Assembly: GCA_027593305.1 (NCBI GenBank)
Contig: JAQCJA010000269.1
Span: forward strand, 1-6,616
Direction: 5' to 3'
From: a bacterium
GTDB taxonomy: Bacteria; Latescibacterota; UBA2968; UBA8231
DNA length: 6,616 nt
Under the pieces are notes generated by a model. That model worked only from the letters and a program-made list of their open reading frames with translations, was not told where the DNA came from and did no database searches. Below, in pieces: positions 1-6,472 of the stretch. The position numbers and the translations under genes are program-made. Position 1 is the first letter of the stretch. Every line of letters begins with the position of its first letter.

Positions 1-1724
1 GCGAGTTGAAGGTCACCGACTCCGCCATCCATATCATTGAGGTGGCGGCACGCCGCGGCGCCGACAACATCGGCGATTTCCTGCAGCAGGTGTACGGCAT
101 CGACATCTACGAAGAGGCCGTCCGTATTGCCTGTGGGGAGGACCGCCATCGGGCCCATCCCGTCCCCCGGCAGCACATGAAGATGCGCTACTTCCTGCCG
201 CAGTCGGCGGGGCGCCTTGTCGCCATTCACGGCCTCGACGAGGTCCGTCGCGATCCGCGTGTCAGTGAACTCATCGTCGATTTCCAGCCGGGAGACGAGA
301 TTCTTGTGCCCCCCGCCGGCTTCGAATTCCTCGGCTACGTCAGCGTCGCCGGCGCCACATCGGAGGCTGCAGATGCGGCGCTGGACGAGGTCTACGACAA
401 GGTGAGTTTCACCATCGCCGACGCGACTCAGCCGCCGGCTGTCGGCGGGCCGGGCGCACCTGTCGATGGCAGACTCCTCGTCGTGCAGCCCAGCGCCGAC
501 TATGCCTTCCGCGTCCGCTGTCACGTGCCCGGAGCGGTGTTTCTGGTGTCGCCCGATCGCACCTGTGAGATGGCCGATTACCCGGTCATCGTTGCCGATC
601 TTCACGACCTGGCCGCTACCATCGTTGCGGTGCGCGGCTGGTCGGCCACAGCCGGCGGCCTCGATGGCATCACTTGTTTTGTCTGTGAGCACCTCGAACT
701 GACGGCGCGCCTGGCAGCCGAACTGCAATTGCCCTTTCATCCTTTGGCGGCCGTTCGCCGCTCTCGCCACAAGGAACTTGCGACACAGACGTGGCAGGCG
801 GCTGGTGTGCCGGTGCCGGCGAGCCAGCCCGTTGGCGGCCTGTCCGACATCCTCGACTTCACGCAACAAGTGGCGCCGCCCTGGATCCTGAAGCCGACGG
901 ATCGCAGCGGCAGCGAGTGGGTGCTGCGCGTAGACCGGCACAAGGATTTGTTGCCGGCCCATCTGCGCATTCGCGACGGTCTGACAAGCAGGGACCGTCG
1001 TCGACAGGAACCGCGCTACCTGGTGCAGGAGCTGGTGCAGGGCCGCGAGATCAGTGCCGACCTGTATATCCATGATGGTCAGCTGGTGGATGTGCTGCGC
1101 TGCACAGAGAAGTGGTTCGTCGACGAACCAGGGCTCGCCGGGCTGGTGGGAGCCTACTACCCGGCGCAACTCGATGCGGCGCAGATGACCGTTCTGCGCC
1201 ACACCTTCGCCCGGGCGGCTGTCGCCCTGAACCTCAGCCACGGGATCGTCATGGTTGATGGGATCCTGCGTGATGGGGTGATGTACGTGCTGGAGATGGG
1301 CCTGCGCCCCGGTGGCGACTGCCTGCCCGAGTTGTGTCGGCTCAGCAACGGCTACGATCCGATTCGCTCTACCTGTCAGGCCGCTCTCGGACAGCGTCCC
1401 GATACAGGACGCCTGGACGACCCGAACATCGCTGCCGTGCACCTCATGGCCGACTGCGAGGGCACGATCACCCGTCTCAGTCTGGATCGGGTGCGCTCCC
1501 ATCCGGCCGTGCTCCACGTCGATGCCTATCGTGGGTGTGGCGACAGATTGCGCCTCTGGGCCGGCAGCTACGACGACCGTATTGTTGCCGCCTGCATGGT
1601 CCGCTTCTCACAGGCGACTCAGCTGGCGACGCTGACGCGACAGTTGACGGAACTGATGGAAGTCGAGGTGCGGCCGACGAGTGCGCCCACGACGCCGGGC
1701 CCCCCGCTTCTGGAGGCGGCATGA
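1..1724 (+). CDS. Tandem ATP-grasp carboxylate-amine ligase (5' partial)
   Basis: The enzyme probably joins a carboxylate to an amine through an acyl-phosphate made with ATP. Residues are numbered from the TTG at position 6. Residues 1-45 match the C-terminal end of an ATP-grasp domain (IIEVAARRGAD, with E12 as likely metal ligand). Residues about 58-135 look like its trailing SAR-type subdomain. The reading frame is open to the left edge and the TTG lies inside the conserved domain, so the gene starts outside the window. A Pro/Gly-rich linker (about 138-155) leads to a complete second module. This has a pre-ATP domain from about 156, the nucleotide-binding lysine in ILKPTD (K296), QELVQGREIS (E342, E348), VDG (D418), VLEMGLRPGGD (E430, R434), and another SAR-like subdomain (about 475-555). 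The usual metal-binding Asn of E-x-N-x-R is Gly here, which I believe occurs in this ligase subfamily. The substrates are unknown. The stop codon overlaps the next start (ATGA). Sure of the family, not of the reaction. Confidence 0.88.
   Translation, partial: ELKVTDSAIHIIEVAARRGADNIGDFLQQVYGIDIYEEAVRIACGEDRHRAHPVPRQHMKMRYFLPQSAGRLVAIHGLDEVRRDPRVSELIVDFQPGDEILVPPAGFEFLGYVSVAGATSEAADAALDEVYDKVSFTIADATQPPAVGGPGAPVDGRLLVVQPSADYAFRVRCHVPGAVFLVSPDRTCEMADYPVIVADLHDLAATIVAVRGWSATAGGLDGITCFVCEHLELTARLAAELQLPFHPLAAVRRSRHKELATQTWQAAGVPVPASQPVGGLSDILDFTQQVAPPWILKPTDRSGSEWVLRVDRHKDLLPAHLRIRDGLTSRDRRRQEPRYLVQELVQGREISADLYIHDGQLVDVLRCTEKWFVDEPGLAGLVGAYYPAQLDAAQMTVLRHTFARAAVALNLSHGIVMVDGILRDGVMYVLEMGLRPGGDCLPELCRLSNGYDPIRSTCQAALGQRPDTGRLDDPNIAAVHLMADCEGTITRLSLDRVRSHPAVLHVDAYRGCGDRLRLWAGSYDDRIVAACMVRFSQATQLATLTRQLTELMEVEVRPTSAPTTPGPPLLEAA
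1712..1716 (+). promoter_or_regulatory. Shine-Dalgarno site for the decarboxylase gene
   Basis: GGAGG lies four bases before the ATG at 1721, inside the last codons of the ligase gene. With the ATGA stop/start overlap it fixes the decarboxylase start and predicts translational coupling of the two genes. Confidence 0.75.
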
Positions 1725-3163
1725 ACGGCGGCGACACAACTGCGGCTGTGATCCGGATGCAGCAACTGCTGCTGGACGGCTCTCCGGGGCTGCATGAGGG
1801 GGAACTGCTGGGGCTCGTTGCGGACGTTTTCACGCGCCGCCGGGCGTCACTGCTGGAGGCGGCGCAACGTTTCGGCACGCCGCTTTACGTTGTGCATGCC
1901 GATCTGCTGCAGCAACAGGCGAACCGCTTCACTGCCGCTTTTTCCCGTCCCGGGCTGACGAGTCGTGTGCATTACGCCTTCAAGGCCAACCCCAGCGCCG
2001 TCGTCGTCAACACCCTGCGTCAGGCAGGCATCGCCGCCGACGTCTCCAGCGGCCTCGAGCTGGAACTGGCCCTGCGTTCGGGTTTCGAGCGCGTCGTTTT
2101 TTCCGGACCCGCCAAGACCGACATTGACCTGGAAAACGCCGTGTTGGCTGCCGATCGCGTCACGGTTCATCTGGATTCCTTCGCTGAACTGGAGCGTCTG
2201 CAGGTCATCGCCGGGCGTCTGTCCCGGTCCATCCGCGCCGGCGTACGTCTCAGCCTGGCCGCCCATGGTGCGTGGACGAAATTCGGTCTGCCGCCGATGG
2301 CGCTGCCCGAGTTCGTGCAGCGAGCCAGCGCCTGCCCGCAGGTGGATCTGCAGGGCGTGCAGTTCCATCTCAGCTGGCAACGCGACGGGGACGGGTATGC
2401 GCGCACCCTGGCCGACCTCGGGCCGCTGCTGCGTTTCAACGCCCCTGCAGGTGGCTGGCGCTTCGTCGATGTGGGGGGTGGCTTCTATCCCGAAGATGAC
2501 GAAGCTGTCTATCCCTGGCGCACACCCCAGGGCCGCTTGCAGGTGCTGTTGGGTCTGGCCGTCGATGGCCCGGCTGTCGACTGGAACGGGCGCTACCTGG
2601 TGCATACGGTGCAACCCATTGAGACCATTGCCGCAGCCGTCATCGAGGCTTTTGGCCAGCACGTCGATGCGGGGGATCGTGGCGTCGAGTTGTGGCTCGA
2701 ACCCGGTCGCTACCTGGCCAACCCATCGGTTACCATCCTGTTGCAGGTCGCCGATGTGAAATCTCCCGAGGTGGCAATCACCGATGGCGGTACGAATCTG
2801 CTGGGATGGGAGCGGCTCGAGGAAGAGCACGTGCCCCTGCTCAACCTCACGCGGCCGGCATCCAGTCAGCGGCATGGTCGTGTCTACGGCAGCCTGTGCA
2901 CCCCCCACGACGTCTGGGGCTACACCTGCTACGCCGAGGATCTGCAGGTGGGCGACATCCTCGCCCTGCCGGCGCAGGGCTCCTACGTGCAGACGCTGCA
3001 ACAAGCCTTCATCAAGCCGATTGCGGCGACCGTGGTCGAGCACGCCGACGGTCGTTTGCAGCGGGTCGTGGAGGAGGAGAGTTTCACCGGTCGCTACCCG
3101 GAGCTGTTTTCGGGTCCCGACCCGCAGCTGGTTGGCACCGAAGCCGCCACCCTGCCTGCCTGA
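1721..3163 (+). CDS. Fold-type III PLP-dependent decarboxylase (LysA/ODC class)
   Basis: This 480-residue enzyme should remove the alpha-carboxyl group of an amino acid using pyridoxal phosphate, in the cytoplasm. The barrel starts near FGTPLYVV (51-58). The PLP lysine is K88 in YAFKANP. Other family landmarks are SSGLELELAL (109-118), FSGPAKT (127-133), H216 in FHLSWQ, the phosphate-binding VGGGF (251-255) and LEPGR (326-330). The C-terminal beta domain has GSLCTPHDVWG, with catalytic C393 and D397, and the GSY motif (420-422). Two motifs deviate: HLSWQ stands where DAP decarboxylases have H-x-GSQ, and Thr follows C393 where ODC and DAP decarboxylase have Asp or Glu. A CTPxD motif recalls the BtrK-like and exosortase-associated decarboxylases (from memory), so the substrate is probably not free ornithine or diaminopimelate. 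About 45 residues precede the barrel, longer than usual for LysA. The start is chosen from GGAGG at 1712 and the ATGA overlap. The deacetylase gene follows after 17 bases. Confidence 0.9.
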   Translation: MNGGDTTAAVIRMQQLLLDGSPGLHEGELLGLVADVFTRRRASLLEAAQRFGTPLYVVHADLLQQQANRFTAAFSRPGLTSRVHYAFKANPSAVVVNTLRQAGIAADVSSGLELELALRSGFERVVFSGPAKTDIDLENAVLAADRVTVHLDSFAELERLQVIAGRLSRSIRAGVRLSLAAHGAWTKFGLPPMALPEFVQRASACPQVDLQGVQFHLSWQRDGDGYARTLADLGPLLRFNAPAGGWRFVDVGGGFYPEDDEAVYPWRTPQGRLQVLLGLAVDGPAVDWNGRYLVHTVQPIETIAAAVIEAFGQHVDAGDRGVELWLEPGRYLANPSVTILLQVADVKSPEVAITDGGTNLLGWERLEEEHVPLLNLTRPASSQRHGRVYGSLCTPHDVWGYTCYAEDLQVGDILALPAQGSYVQTLQQAFIKPIAATVVEHADGRLQRVVEEESFTGRYPELFSGPDPQLVGTEAATLPA

Positions 3164-3180
3164 GGCCACGAGCACCGTTG

Positions 3181-4194
3181 GTGAAAGTCGTTTGTACCGA
3201 TGCCGAGACGCAGAGCCACCATGCGCCTGCGGAGGAGTTCGGCCGCGAAGGGCTCATTCCCTACCCCGAATGCCCGCGACGCTACGATGTGATCCAGGCG
3301 GCGCTGCAGTCGGTCGGCTGGACAAGCTTCGTCGCCGCCACCGACCACGACGACGGGCTGTTGTCCGCTGTCCATGACGCCGACTACATCGCCTTCCTGC
3401 GCGGCGCCTACACGTCGTGGATCGCTGCTGGTGGCGTCGGTGACCTGGTGGCCAGCGTCTTCTCCGGTAGCGACGGACGGGCGCCAACCAACACCGCCGC
3501 CGCAACGGGATTCTATGGCTTCGACACCACCCCCCTGACAGCCGGCACCTGGGCGGCAACACGGGCCGCAGCCCATGCGGCCCTGACGGCGGCGGACCAG
3601 GTCGCCGCAGGAGACTCGACGGCGTACGCACTCTGCCGTCCGCCCGGTCACCACGCGTCGCGCAACCGCTTTGGCGGCTACTGCTACCTGAACCACGCCG
3701 CCCTGGCGGCGCAATCCCTGGCGGCTACAGGTAGCGTCGCCATCGTCGACATCGACTACCACCACGGCAATGGCACGCAACAGATCTTCTACGATCGCGA
3801 CGACGTGTTCTTTGTTTCCCTGCATGCGGACCCCGAATGGGAGTATCCCCTGTTCTGGGGACGGGCCGACGAAACCGGTGCTGGGGACGGTGTCGGCTGC
3901 ACCCTCAACGTGCCGTTGCCGGCGGGCGTGGATGATGCGGGCTATCTGGCGCAGCTGGCAGCGGCGCTGCAGCCGGTCCGTGCCTTCAACCCCCGGTACC
4001 TCGTCGTCAGTGCCGGCTTCGACACCTGGCGCCATGACCCCCTGGGCACGTTTGCTCTCACTGCCGATGGCATCACCCGCGTCGGTGCGAGCCTGGCCGA
4101 ACTGGCCCTGCCGACGGTGATCGTGCAGGAGGGCGGGTATGACGTGGACACGCTGGGTGACCTGGTCGCAGCCTTCCTGCGGCCCTTCTGCTGA
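3181..4194 (+). CDS. Histone deacetylase-family deacetylase, acetylpolyamine amidohydrolase-like
   Basis: A zinc hydrolase of 337 residues that should cleave an acetyl or acyl group from an amine. All active-site elements are visible: RPPGHHA (153-159) with the His pair H157/H158, DIDYHHGNGT (190-199) with zinc ligands D192 and H194, SAGFDTW with the third ligand D281, and EGGY with catalytic Y320. Length, N-terminus (MKVVCTDAE, then LIPYPECPRR) and segments such as FGGYCYLNHAALAAQ resemble Mycoplana ramosa acetylpolyamine amidohydrolase (341 residues, recalled from memory). The active-site rim segment around 101-124 (APTNTAAATG, then FDTTPLTAGTW) appears to lack the acidic residues E106 and E117 linked to polyamine specificity there, so the substrate may be another N-acetylated amine. 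The GTG start at 3181 matches the homologue's N-terminus. Its ribosome site is poor, with only TGAGG 15 bases upstream at the preceding gene's stop, which hints at translational coupling. TTG at 3178 is an alternative start. Confidence 0.9.
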   Translation: MKVVCTDAETQSHHAPAEEFGREGLIPYPECPRRYDVIQAALQSVGWTSFVAATDHDDGLLSAVHDADYIAFLRGAYTSWIAAGGVGDLVASVFSGSDGRAPTNTAAATGFYGFDTTPLTAGTWAATRAAAHAALTAADQVAAGDSTAYALCRPPGHHASRNRFGGYCYLNHAALAAQSLAATGSVAIVDIDYHHGNGTQQIFYDRDDVFFVSLHADPEWEYPLFWGRADETGAGDGVGCTLNVPLPAGVDDAGYLAQLAAALQPVRAFNPRYLVVSAGFDTWRHDPLGTFALTADGITRVGASLAELALPTVIVQEGGYDVDTLGDLVAAFLRPFC

Positions 4195-4198
4195 ACAA

Positions 4199-4205
4199 GG
4201 GGAGG
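4199..4205 (+). promoter_or_regulatory. Strong Shine-Dalgarno site for the oxidoreductase gene
   Basis: GGGGAGG ends five bases before the ATG at 4211, in the 16-base gap after the deacetylase stop. It is among the strongest ribosome sites in the window and selects 4211 over upstream in-frame codons inside the deacetylase gene. Confidence 0.8.
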
Positions 4206-4210
4206 CTCTG

Positions 4211-5215
4211 ATGAACGACCCCGTACGCTGGGGGATCATCGGTTGCGGCAACGTCACCGAGGTGAAATCCGGGCCGGGACTGCAGCAGGCATCGGGCTCG
4301 GCGCTGGTCGCCGTGATGCGACGGGATGCGGCCAAAGCGCAGGACTATGCCCGTCGCCACGGGGTGCCACGGTGGTACGACGACGCCGAGGCGCTGATCG
4401 CTGACACCGAGGTGGACGCCGTCTACATCGCCACACCACCCGACTCCCACCTGCACTACACGCAGCGTGCCGCCGCCGCCGGCAAACCGGTGTATGTAGA
4501 AAAGCCGATGGCCCGTACCGGGGCCGAGTGCCAGCTGATGGTACAGGCCTGTGCCGATGCCGCCGTGCCGCTGTTCGTGGCCTACTACCGGCGCTGCCTG
4601 CCGCTGCACCAGAAGGTGAAGTCTCTGCTGGCGGAGGGCGCCATCGGCGCACCGCGCTTCGTCACGATCCGCCATGTGGGCGCCTTCGCCCCGGGGGCTG
4701 ACAATGGTGGCTGGCGGGTTGTGCCCGGGATCGCGGGCAAGGGGGGCCTGTTCCACGATCTGGCCTCCCATCAACTCGACTTGCTCGACTACCTGTTGGG
4801 TCCCATCGAACCGGCAGCAGGTGTGGCCCTGAACCTGGGCGGGCACTATCTCTGTGACGACACCGTCACCGCCGCATGGCGACACAACGGCACGGCCGCA
4901 CAGCGGCACACCGGCACCGCCGCCGGCGCCGGCACCTGGTGCTTCGTCGCCGCCGACGGCCTGCCGTCCGAGTCCATTGAAATTGTGGGGGATGAGGGTC
5001 GCCTCGGGTTCACCGCTTTCTCTCTGGATCAACCGATCCAGCTGCAGCGTGGCAGCACCGTCGAGACCTTTGCCGTGGCCCCACCGAAACATGTGCAACA
5101 GCCGCTGATCCAGAGCGTCGTTGACCAGTTGCATGGCCGCGGCACCTGTCCCAGCACGGGAGCTTCCGCCCTGCGTACGGCCAGGGTCATGGATCACATC
5201 CTCGGTGTGGCCTGA
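4211..5215 (+). CDS. Gfo/Idh/MocA-family NAD(P)-dependent oxidoreductase
   Basis: A cytoplasmic dehydrogenase or reductase of 334 residues. The N-terminal Rossmann fold has GIIGCGNV (8-15) for NAD(P), then AVMRRD (34-39) at the end of the second strand, and YIATPPDSH (72-80). VEKPM (96-100) holds K98, the usual catalytic lysine. The C-terminal alpha/beta domain has GGLFHDLASHQLD (178-190), with D183 and H187 where the family has its catalytic Asp and His. Members commonly oxidise sugars or inositols, or reduce keto or imine groups; the substrate cannot be read from sequence. Residues 224-239 contain an octapeptide duplication (RHNGTAAQ then RHTGTAAG) in a loop before TWCF, where relatives I recall have a much shorter turn. 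It is the last gene of the operon, 16 bases after the deacetylase. It could add a redox step to the pathway or be a passenger. Family assignment is firm. Confidence 0.9.
   Translation: MNDPVRWGIIGCGNVTEVKSGPGLQQASGSALVAVMRRDAAKAQDYARRHGVPRWYDDAEALIADTEVDAVYIATPPDSHLHYTQRAAAAGKPVYVEKPMARTGAECQLMVQACADAAVPLFVAYYRRCLPLHQKVKSLLAEGAIGAPRFVTIRHVGAFAPGADNGGWRVVPGIAGKGGLFHDLASHQLDLLDYLLGPIEPAAGVALNLGGHYLCDDTVTAAWRHNGTAAQRHTGTAAGAGTWCFVAADGLPSESIEIVGDEGRLGFTAFSLDQPIQLQRGSTVETFAVAPPKHVQQPLIQSVVDQLHGRGTCPSTGASALRTARVMDHILGVA
4880..4927 (+). repeat. Two-copy imperfect 24-base tandem repeat inside the oxidoreductase gene
   Basis: Units 4880-4903 and 4904-4927 agree at 17 of 24 bases, with mismatches mostly at third codon positions and in the last codon. 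They encode RHNGTAAQ and RHTGTAAG. The period is a multiple of three, so the frame is kept. It is probably a local duplication in a surface loop that has since diverged. Confidence 0.7.
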
Positions 5216-5218
5216 CCG

Positions 5219-5256
5219 TTACTCAGTCGGTTACATCAGTCGGTCATATCAGTCGC
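5219..5256. repeat. Three-copy 13-base tandem repeat between convergent genes
   Basis: TCAGTCGG occurs at 5223-5230 and 5236-5243, and TCAGTCGC at 5249-5256, with an exact 13-base period and similar spacers (TTAC, TTACA, TCATA). The third copy contains the stop codon of the minus-strand channel gene (TCA at 5249-5251, read as TGA). Because 13 is not a multiple of three, the copies put a TGA in each minus-strand frame. A TAA in the channel frame follows at 5231-5233. I see no convincing hairpin with a T-tract here, so no intrinsic terminator is called. Confidence 0.7.
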
Positions 5257-6472
5257 CGCGCAGGGCGTGCCAGTCCGATCCCGCAGGTTCCTGGAACACA
5301 CGCAGATCGAACTCCGGCACCACTGCCAGCAGGTGATCGAAGATATCGGACTGAATGTCTTCGTACTGCGCCCACACCGTGGTGCGGGTGAAGACGTAGA
5401 TCTCGAGAGGCAGTCCTTTGGGTGTCGGCGCCAGCTGGCGCACGAGAAAGGTCATGTCGGGGTGGATTCGGGGATGGGCGCGCAGGTAGGCCGCCACGTA
5501 GGCACGGAAGGTGCCGACGTTGGTCAGACGCCGACCGTTGGCCCGTGCGGACAGATCCACCTGACGCTGGCGGTTCTCCTGCTGCACTTCTTCGCCGCGC
5601 TGCCGGATGTAGTCACGGATGAGCGCAAACGAAGCGAAGCGTGTCAGCATTGCCTCGTCGCAGAACTGGATGGTGTTCATATCCAGGTGAATGGCCCGCT
5701 TGATCCGCCGGCCGCCGCTGTCCTGCATGCCGCGCCAGTTCTTGAAGGACGTCTCCACCAGCTTGTACGTCGGGATCGTCGTGATCGTCTTGTCCCAGTT
5801 CTGCACCTTCACCGTGTGCAGGGCAATGTCGATGACGTCCCCATCGGCACCAAAGGTCGGGGACTCGATCCAGTCGCCGACCTTGACCAGGCGGTTGGAG
5901 GCGATGGTGAAACTGGCCACCAGGGATAGAATCGTGTCACGGAAGACCAGGATCAGCACGGCCATCAAGGCGCCGACACCGGAGAGCAATACCCAGGGCG
6001 ACTTGCCCGTGAGCACGGCAAGCGTCAGCAATGCGCCAATGATGTAGACGAGGATTTTGGCGATCTGCGTGTAGCTCTTGATCGGTACGTCCGTACGGGC
6101 GTCGTAGTCGGCGATGGTGTCTTCAAAGGCGTTGATACACGCGCCGACGATGAGCAGAAGGACAATAGCCAGCGCCGCGTTGATGCCCTGCAACAGATAC
6201 GGTGTCGGTCCCGGCAGGATCTCGACGCCGTAATAGACGACGAGGACCGGCGCCAGCAGCGCGGCACGGCGCAGCACCTGGCGATCGAGCAGGGCATCGT
6301 CGAGTCTCGTACGACTCGAGCGAATCAGCCCGCCGATCCAGCGCAGCAGCACGGTACGGGCCACATGGAAACTGGCCCAGGCGGCCAGCAGCAGCGCCAG
6401 CGTTCGCAGCCCCAGCGCGGCCACGGACGGGGCACTGGCCCAGTCTTTGAGCAGAGCAAGTATGTCGGTCAT
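5249..6472 (-). CDS. ybdG: MscS-family mechanosensitive channel, YbdG-like
   Basis: An inner-membrane channel of 407 residues that should open under membrane tension to release solutes during hypo-osmotic shock. Hydrophobic segments lie at about 17-43, 67-87, 97-116, 135-155 and 158-192, which suits the five-helix YbdG plan rather than the three helices of MscS. The last segment, GVGALMAVLILVF then RDTILSLVASF, is the pore-lining helix. The beta domain follows (LVKVGDWIE, 195-203; FGADGDVIDI, 207-216; NWDKTITTIPTYKLV, 225-239; SFKNWRGM, 242-249). The C-terminal part keeps the YbdG signatures GGRRIKR (253-259), TNVGTFRAY (317-325), MTFLVRQLAP (340-349), LPLEIYVFT (354-362) and SDIFDHLLAVVPEF (375-388). 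E. coli YbdG has about the same length (415). The ATG at 6472 fits family length, though no good Shine-Dalgarno site precedes it. It converges on the operon and has no obvious role in it. Confidence 0.93.
   Translation of the reverse strand: MTDILALLKDWASAPSVAALGLRTLALLLAAWASFHVARTVLLRWIGGLIRSSRTRLDDALLDRQVLRRAALLAPVLVVYYGVEILPGPTPYLLQGINAALAIVLLLIVGACINAFEDTIADYDARTDVPIKSYTQIAKILVYIIGALLTLAVLTGKSPWVLLSGVGALMAVLILVFRDTILSLVASFTIASNRLVKVGDWIESPTFGADGDVIDIALHTVKVQNWDKTITTIPTYKLVETSFKNWRGMQDSGGRRIKRAIHLDMNTIQFCDEAMLTRFASFALIRDYIRQRGEEVQQENRQRQVDLSARANGRRLTNVGTFRAYVAAYLRAHPRIHPDMTFLVRQLAPTPKGLPLEIYVFTRTTVWAQYEDIQSDIFDHLLAVVPEFDLRVFQEPAGSDWHALRGD

Noticed and set aside
428..463. Pro/Gly-rich stretch in the ligase as a possible gene boundary (two separate ligase genes)
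   Set aside because: The frame stays open with no stop or ribosome site, so it reads as an interdomain linker.
1334..1720. Upstream extension of the decarboxylase frame
   Set aside because: The extra residues overlap the ligase gene, are Arg/Gly-rich without domain character, and precede a well-placed GGAGG and the ATGA junction.
1847..3175. Long minus-strand open frame opposite the decarboxylase gene
   Set aside because: It lacks recognisable motifs and mirrors a gene with clear PLP decarboxylase motifs. Long antisense frames are expected in GC-rich coding DNA.
2692..3180. Upstream extension of the deacetylase frame
   Set aside because: It overlaps the conserved C-terminal domain of the decarboxylase. 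The GTG at 3181 gives an N-terminus that matches APAH-type proteins.
3094..5197. Long overlapping minus-strand open frames opposite the deacetylase and oxidoreductase genes
   Set aside because: Their low-complexity, Arg/Gly-rich translations show no family motifs, and they overlap each other and well-supported plus-strand genes.
5214..5245. Possible terminator hairpin GACCG...CGGTC between the convergent genes
   Set aside because: The stem is only five base pairs with a loop of over 20 bases and no T-tract on either strand.
5267..5929. Plus-strand open frame opposite the channel gene
   Set aside because: The minus strand here encodes conserved YbdG motifs throughout, so this is an antisense shadow.
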